From: CAZFQG01 sp964520785
GTDB taxonomy: Bacteria > Planctomycetota > Planctomycetia > Pirellulales > Thermoguttaceae
Reading direction: 5' to 3'
Length of the DNA: 15,585 nucleotides
Assembly (NCBI GenBank): GCA_964520785.1
Contig: CAZFQG010000155.1
Coordinates: 1 to 15,585, forward strand
Of this stretch, positions 13,069 through 15,585 are shown one piece after another. The notes beneath the pieces were generated by a model. The model worked only from the letters and a program-made list of their open reading frames with translations. It did no database searches and had not been told where the DNA came from. The position numbers and the translations under genes are program-made. How positions within the stretch are numbered: position 1 is the first letter of the stretch; every line of letters begins with the position of its first letter.

Positions 13069-14478
13069 ATGAAACGCGTTCGACTTGTTCATCTGACCGT
13101 CACTTGCATGATCGTTACCTCCATCGCCGTGTCGGCCCTGCCGGCTGAGGCGAGAGCCGCGGAGGGGGGTGAACCCGCGGGGGGCGAGGCCGCGGCGATT
13201 CCGGAGGAAACGCAGGCCCAGCGGGACGAGCGGATGGCCTGGTGGCGCGACGGGCGGTTCGGCATGTTCATTCACTGGGGGCTGTACGCGATTCCGGCCG
13301 GGGAGTGGGACGGCAAGCCGGTCGACGGGATCGGCGAGTGGATCATGGACCGGGCGAATATCCCCGTCGATGAATACGAGAAGCTGGCCGCCCGGTTCAA
13401 TCCGGTCGAGTTTGACGCTGACGAATGGGCCCGGATCGCCGCCGAGGCGGGGGTGAAATACGTGGTCATCACGTCGAAACACCACGACGGGTTTTGCCTG
13501 TTCGATACCGACGCGACCGACTACGACGTCGTGGACGCCTCCCCGTACGGCAAGGACCTTCTCGCCCCGTTGGCCGAGGCGTGCCGGAAGCACGGGATCA
13601 AATTCTGCACGTACTACTCGATCATGGACTGGCATCACCCGGCGCAGGATCGCAATAGCGAACAGCGGTACAATCCCACGAAGATGAAGGACGGCCGCAA
13701 AGCCGAGTACATGGCCTTCATGAAGCGGCAGCTCAAGGAGTTGCTCGACACGTGTGACCCGGAAGTACTCTGGTTCGACGGCGAGTGGTGCGATTGGTAC
13801 ACCGAAGAAGACGGCCGTGAGATATACGCCTACCTCCGCGAGTTGAAGCCGAATATCATCATTAACAATCGCGTCGGCAAGGGTCGCCGAGGGATGGAGG
13901 GGCTGAATAAGGCCGATCAAGAGTACGTGGGCGATTTCGGCACGCCGGAGCAGCAGATCCCGGCAACGGGGCTGCCCGGCGTGGACTGGGAATCGTGCAT
14001 GACGATGAACGACACGTGGGGATTCAAGAAGAACGACCACAACTGGAAGTCGACCGAGACACTCATCCGCAACCTGATCGACACGTCGAGCAAAGGCGGC
14101 AACTTCCTCTTGAACGTCGGCCCGACCGCCGAAGGCCTGATCCCCGCCCCCAGCGTCGAGCGTCTGGCGGGGATGGGCAAGTGGCTCGATGTCAACGGCG
14201 AGTCGATCTACGGCACGACCGCCAGCCCCATCGGCAAGCCCGACTGGGGCCGCTGCACGGCCAAACCGGGCAAGGTTTACCTGCACGTGTTCGACTGGCC
14301 GAGCGACGGGAAGCTGCGGGTGTCGGGGCTCGAGAGCAAGCCGAAGAAGGCGTATCTGCTGGCGGATAAGGAGCAGTTGCCGCTGGCGATCGAGTCGGCC
14401 GACGGCGACGTGGTGACTGCGTTGCCGGAGGAGGCGGTCGATCCGGTGGCGACGGTGGTTGTGGTGGAGACGGAATAA
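13069..14478 (+). CDS. Secreted alpha-L-fucosidase, GH29
   Basis: From ATG 13069 the protein has 469 residues; AAGGA eight bases upstream supports this start over a TTG twelve codons earlier. A signal peptide (MKRVRLVHLTVTCMIVTSIA, cut near AEARA) leads to a GH29 catalytic barrel. Marks of the family are WWRDGRFGMFIHWGLYAIPAG near the N terminus, the His pair in ITSKHHDGFCLFDT, YYSIMDWHHP, and the nucleophile Asp237 in VLWFDGEW. SKGGNFLLNVGPTAEGLIP closes the barrel, followed by a small C-terminal beta domain (about 385-469). The enzyme releases alpha-L-fucose from glycans with retention of configuration, outside the cytoplasm. Planctomycetota carry many such enzymes for algal fucans. No sulfatase or other polysaccharide genes are next to it in this window. 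A 650-codon antisense frame covers it and is a shadow. Confidence 0.93.
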   Translation: MKRVRLVHLTVTCMIVTSIAVSALPAEARAAEGGEPAGGEAAAIPEETQAQRDERMAWWRDGRFGMFIHWGLYAIPAGEWDGKPVDGIGEWIMDRANIPVDEYEKLAARFNPVEFDADEWARIAAEAGVKYVVITSKHHDGFCLFDTDATDYDVVDASPYGKDLLAPLAEACRKHGIKFCTYYSIMDWHHPAQDRNSEQRYNPTKMKDGRKAEYMAFMKRQLKELLDTCDPEVLWFDGEWCDWYTEEDGREIYAYLRELKPNIIINNRVGKGRRGMEGLNKADQEYVGDFGTPEQQIPATGLPGVDWESCMTMNDTWGFKKNDHNWKSTETLIRNLIDTSSKGGNFLLNVGPTAEGLIPAPSVERLAGMGKWLDVNGESIYGTTASPIGKPDWGRCTAKPGKVYLHVFDWPSDGKLRVSGLESKPKKAYLLADKEQLPLAIESADGDVVTALPEEAVDPVATVVVVETE

Positions 14479-14581
14479 AGGGCGGAGCAAACGGGGGGTC
14501 GTTTCCGGCCAAGATGAACATCGAAAACGACAACAATCCCAACGACGCCATCGTCGCCGCTTCACAACTGAATCAACCCCC

Positions 14582-15502
14582 ATGCCTGAACTACCGGAGG
14601 TGGAAACCATGTGCCGCGGAATCGCCCTGGTCGTGGGGAGTCGCGTCCGCGGAATACGGTTTCCCAAATCCCGCTTGTGCCCGCTGCCGATGAGCCCGGA
14701 CGAGCGGAGTTTTCGTCGACGGGTAAAGGGTCGTGTGATCGTCGGCGTCCGGCGGGTCGCCAAGCGGGTCGTCATTCAACTGGACTCGGAAGACGCGATT
14801 GTCTTCGAGCCGCGAATGACGGGCCGCGTGCTGCTTGCGGCACCGCCGGAAGTGAAGCACGTTCGCGCGGTGATCGACTTTTCCGAACCGGCGCCCGGGT
14901 TGCTGGTTTTCTGGAGTATGCGCGGCTTGAGCACCTTGCACCTGTTCTCGCCCGGGCAGTTTGCCCACGTGCTCGGGCCGGATCGCATCGGCCCGGATGC
15001 TCTGGTGGTGACCGAGGCGGAGCTGCGAGCGGCTTTCGGTAAGAGTCGCAGGGCGATCAAGCCGGCGCTCTTGGATCAGAAGGCAGTGGCCGGGATCGGC
15101 AATATCTATGCCTCCGAGATTCTGCACCGCGCCAAGGTCCATCCGGAAATCCCTTGCGACCGGATTACCGCCGGTCAATGGAGGCGAATTCACGCGCAAA
15201 CGCATGCCGTCCTTCACGCCGCCGTGGCGGCTCAGGGTTCGACGCTTGCCGATGGCGGCTACCAGACGGTCGAGGGGCGATCCGGTCAGTATCAAGAGCA
15301 AATCCGCGTTTACGGGCGGACGGACGAAACGTGCCAAATCTGCGGCCGCGGTCGCATCCGACGTATCGTGCAGGCGCAGCGTTCGACCTTCTTCTGTCCG
15401 GTGTGCCAACGCGCGGTAAGGCGCAAGACGAAACAAGGGGGTCGGATGCCTTTTTCAGACATGCACACCGACCCGTTCTCTTCCCAGCCCAAGGGGCCCT
15501 GA
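14582..15502 (+). CDS. mutM: Formamidopyrimidine-DNA glycosylase / AP lyase
   Basis: The start is set by MPELPEVETM, since mature Fpg uses Pro2 as the nucleophile and Glu3 as the acid; the open frame extends 41 codons further upstream but that part is not coding. The protein has 306 residues. K61 in RVAKRV is the DNA-contacting lysine, and the helix-two-turn-helix GIGNIYASEILHRAKVHP is intact. The C-terminal zinc finger has C251, C254, C272 and C275 (CQIC and CPVC). The enzyme removes 8-oxoguanine and other oxidised purines and cuts the abasic site. Two oddities are seen. The intercalation loop, usually DPRRFG, reads SMRGLST, lacking the phenylalanine wedge. Also, about 26 residues follow the zinc finger (KQGGRMPFSDMH onward), where most members stop. 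No Shine-Dalgarno is visible ahead of the ATG. Confidence 0.93.
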   Translation: MPELPEVETMCRGIALVVGSRVRGIRFPKSRLCPLPMSPDERSFRRRVKGRVIVGVRRVAKRVVIQLDSEDAIVFEPRMTGRVLLAAPPEVKHVRAVIDFSEPAPGLLVFWSMRGLSTLHLFSPGQFAHVLGPDRIGPDALVVTEAELRAAFGKSRRAIKPALLDQKAVAGIGNIYASEILHRAKVHPEIPCDRITAGQWRRIHAQTHAVLHAAVAAQGSTLADGGYQTVEGRSGQYQEQIRVYGRTDETCQICGRGRIRRIVQAQRSTFFCPVCQRAVRRKTKQGGRMPFSDMHTDPFSSQPKGP

Positions 15503-15585
15503 ACCAGGCAGCCCCGAGTCCTGCGTCTCGATCCGGCGAGGGCGAGCGGCAGCCCAAGCAATACCAGAATTCCCGGTTCGGGAAC
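15310..15585 (-). CDS. 3' end of a gene with a PEP-CTERM-like sorting motif
   Basis: Read from the right edge on the minus strand, the frame gives VPEPGILVLLGLPLALAG and then SRRR, the Pro-Glu-Pro, hydrophobic segment and arginine cluster of a PEP-CTERM signal (15520-15585). Such tails target exported proteins to exosortase for processing at the membrane. In most cases the stop follows within a few residues. Here the frame stays open for about 70 more codons, antisense to the mutM 3' end, to TAA at 15310-15312. That extension has no protein-like character. Either the stop was lost, or a base error lies close by, or the motif is a lookalike. The rest of the gene is beyond the window. Confidence 0.5.
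   Translation of the reverse strand, partial: VPEPGILVLLGLPLALAGSRRRTRGCLVQGPLGWEENGSVCMSEKGIRPPCFVLRLTARWHTGQKKVERCACTIRRMRPRPQIWHVSSVRP

Noticed and set aside
14459..14581. Upstream extension of the MutM frame
   Set aside because: Fpg must begin MPELPEVE because Pro2 is the nucleophile; the extension overlaps the fucosidase 3' end and is low-complexity Arg/Gln.
12823..14775. 650-codon minus-strand open frame
   Set aside because: It lies wholly antisense to the GH29 fucosidase, and its translation is Arg/His/Leu-rich with no domain; it is a GC-driven mirror of the real gene.

Overview
The window is GC-rich bacterial chromosome and most resembles a member of the Planctomycetota or a close relative. 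The clues are a secreted DUF1573 protein, a spermidine-synthase-fold methyltransferase-like protein of a type I associate with that phylum, a secreted GH29 fucosidase, a PEP-CTERM-like tail at the right edge, and mostly short operons with long spacers. The phylum is an inference. No rRNA, tRNA, CRISPR array or complete insertion sequence was seen.

Left part (1-3069) looks like an accessory patch and is visibly less GC-rich at first. On the minus strand it holds a partial unknown gene running off the left edge, a DEDDh exonuclease-BRCT fusion, and a small unknown gene just upstream of the exonuclease in the same operon. A perfect 9-3-9 palindrome lies in front of that operon. After about 420 bp without a gene come a DUF2442 gene (minus) and a short AbiEi-type antitoxin remnant (plus) with no toxin partner.

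Middle part (3184-8074) is all minus strand: a P2-type cation ATPase, a spermidine-synthase-like protein and an exported DUF1573 protein. The ATPase's first ~24 conserved residues are encoded upstream of any in-frame ATG, beside an A6 run that puts the likely start out of frame.

Centre-right (8872-12717) is the most interesting block, all plus strand: an exported tandem thioredoxin-fold protein with a Cys/Gly-rich tail, an FtsX/MacB-type permease with five cysteines in its extracytoplasmic domain, a LolD/MacB-type ATPase, a cysteine-rich ArsR-family repressor and a thioredoxin-type arsenate reductase. No ArsB, Acr3, ArsP or ArsA is present here. The arrangement suggests a metal or metalloid stress cassette in which an ABC transporter and a cysteine-rich secreted partner stand where an arsenite pump would be expected. 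The 797 bp spacer before it carries a dyad, an imperfect copy of it 35 bp away, and a second reading frame ending in the same CGPGGCGP-type tail.

Right part (13069-15585) holds a secreted alpha-L-fucosidase, formamidopyrimidine-DNA glycosylase with a zinc finger, and the convergent 3' end of a gene with a PEP-CTERM-like motif.
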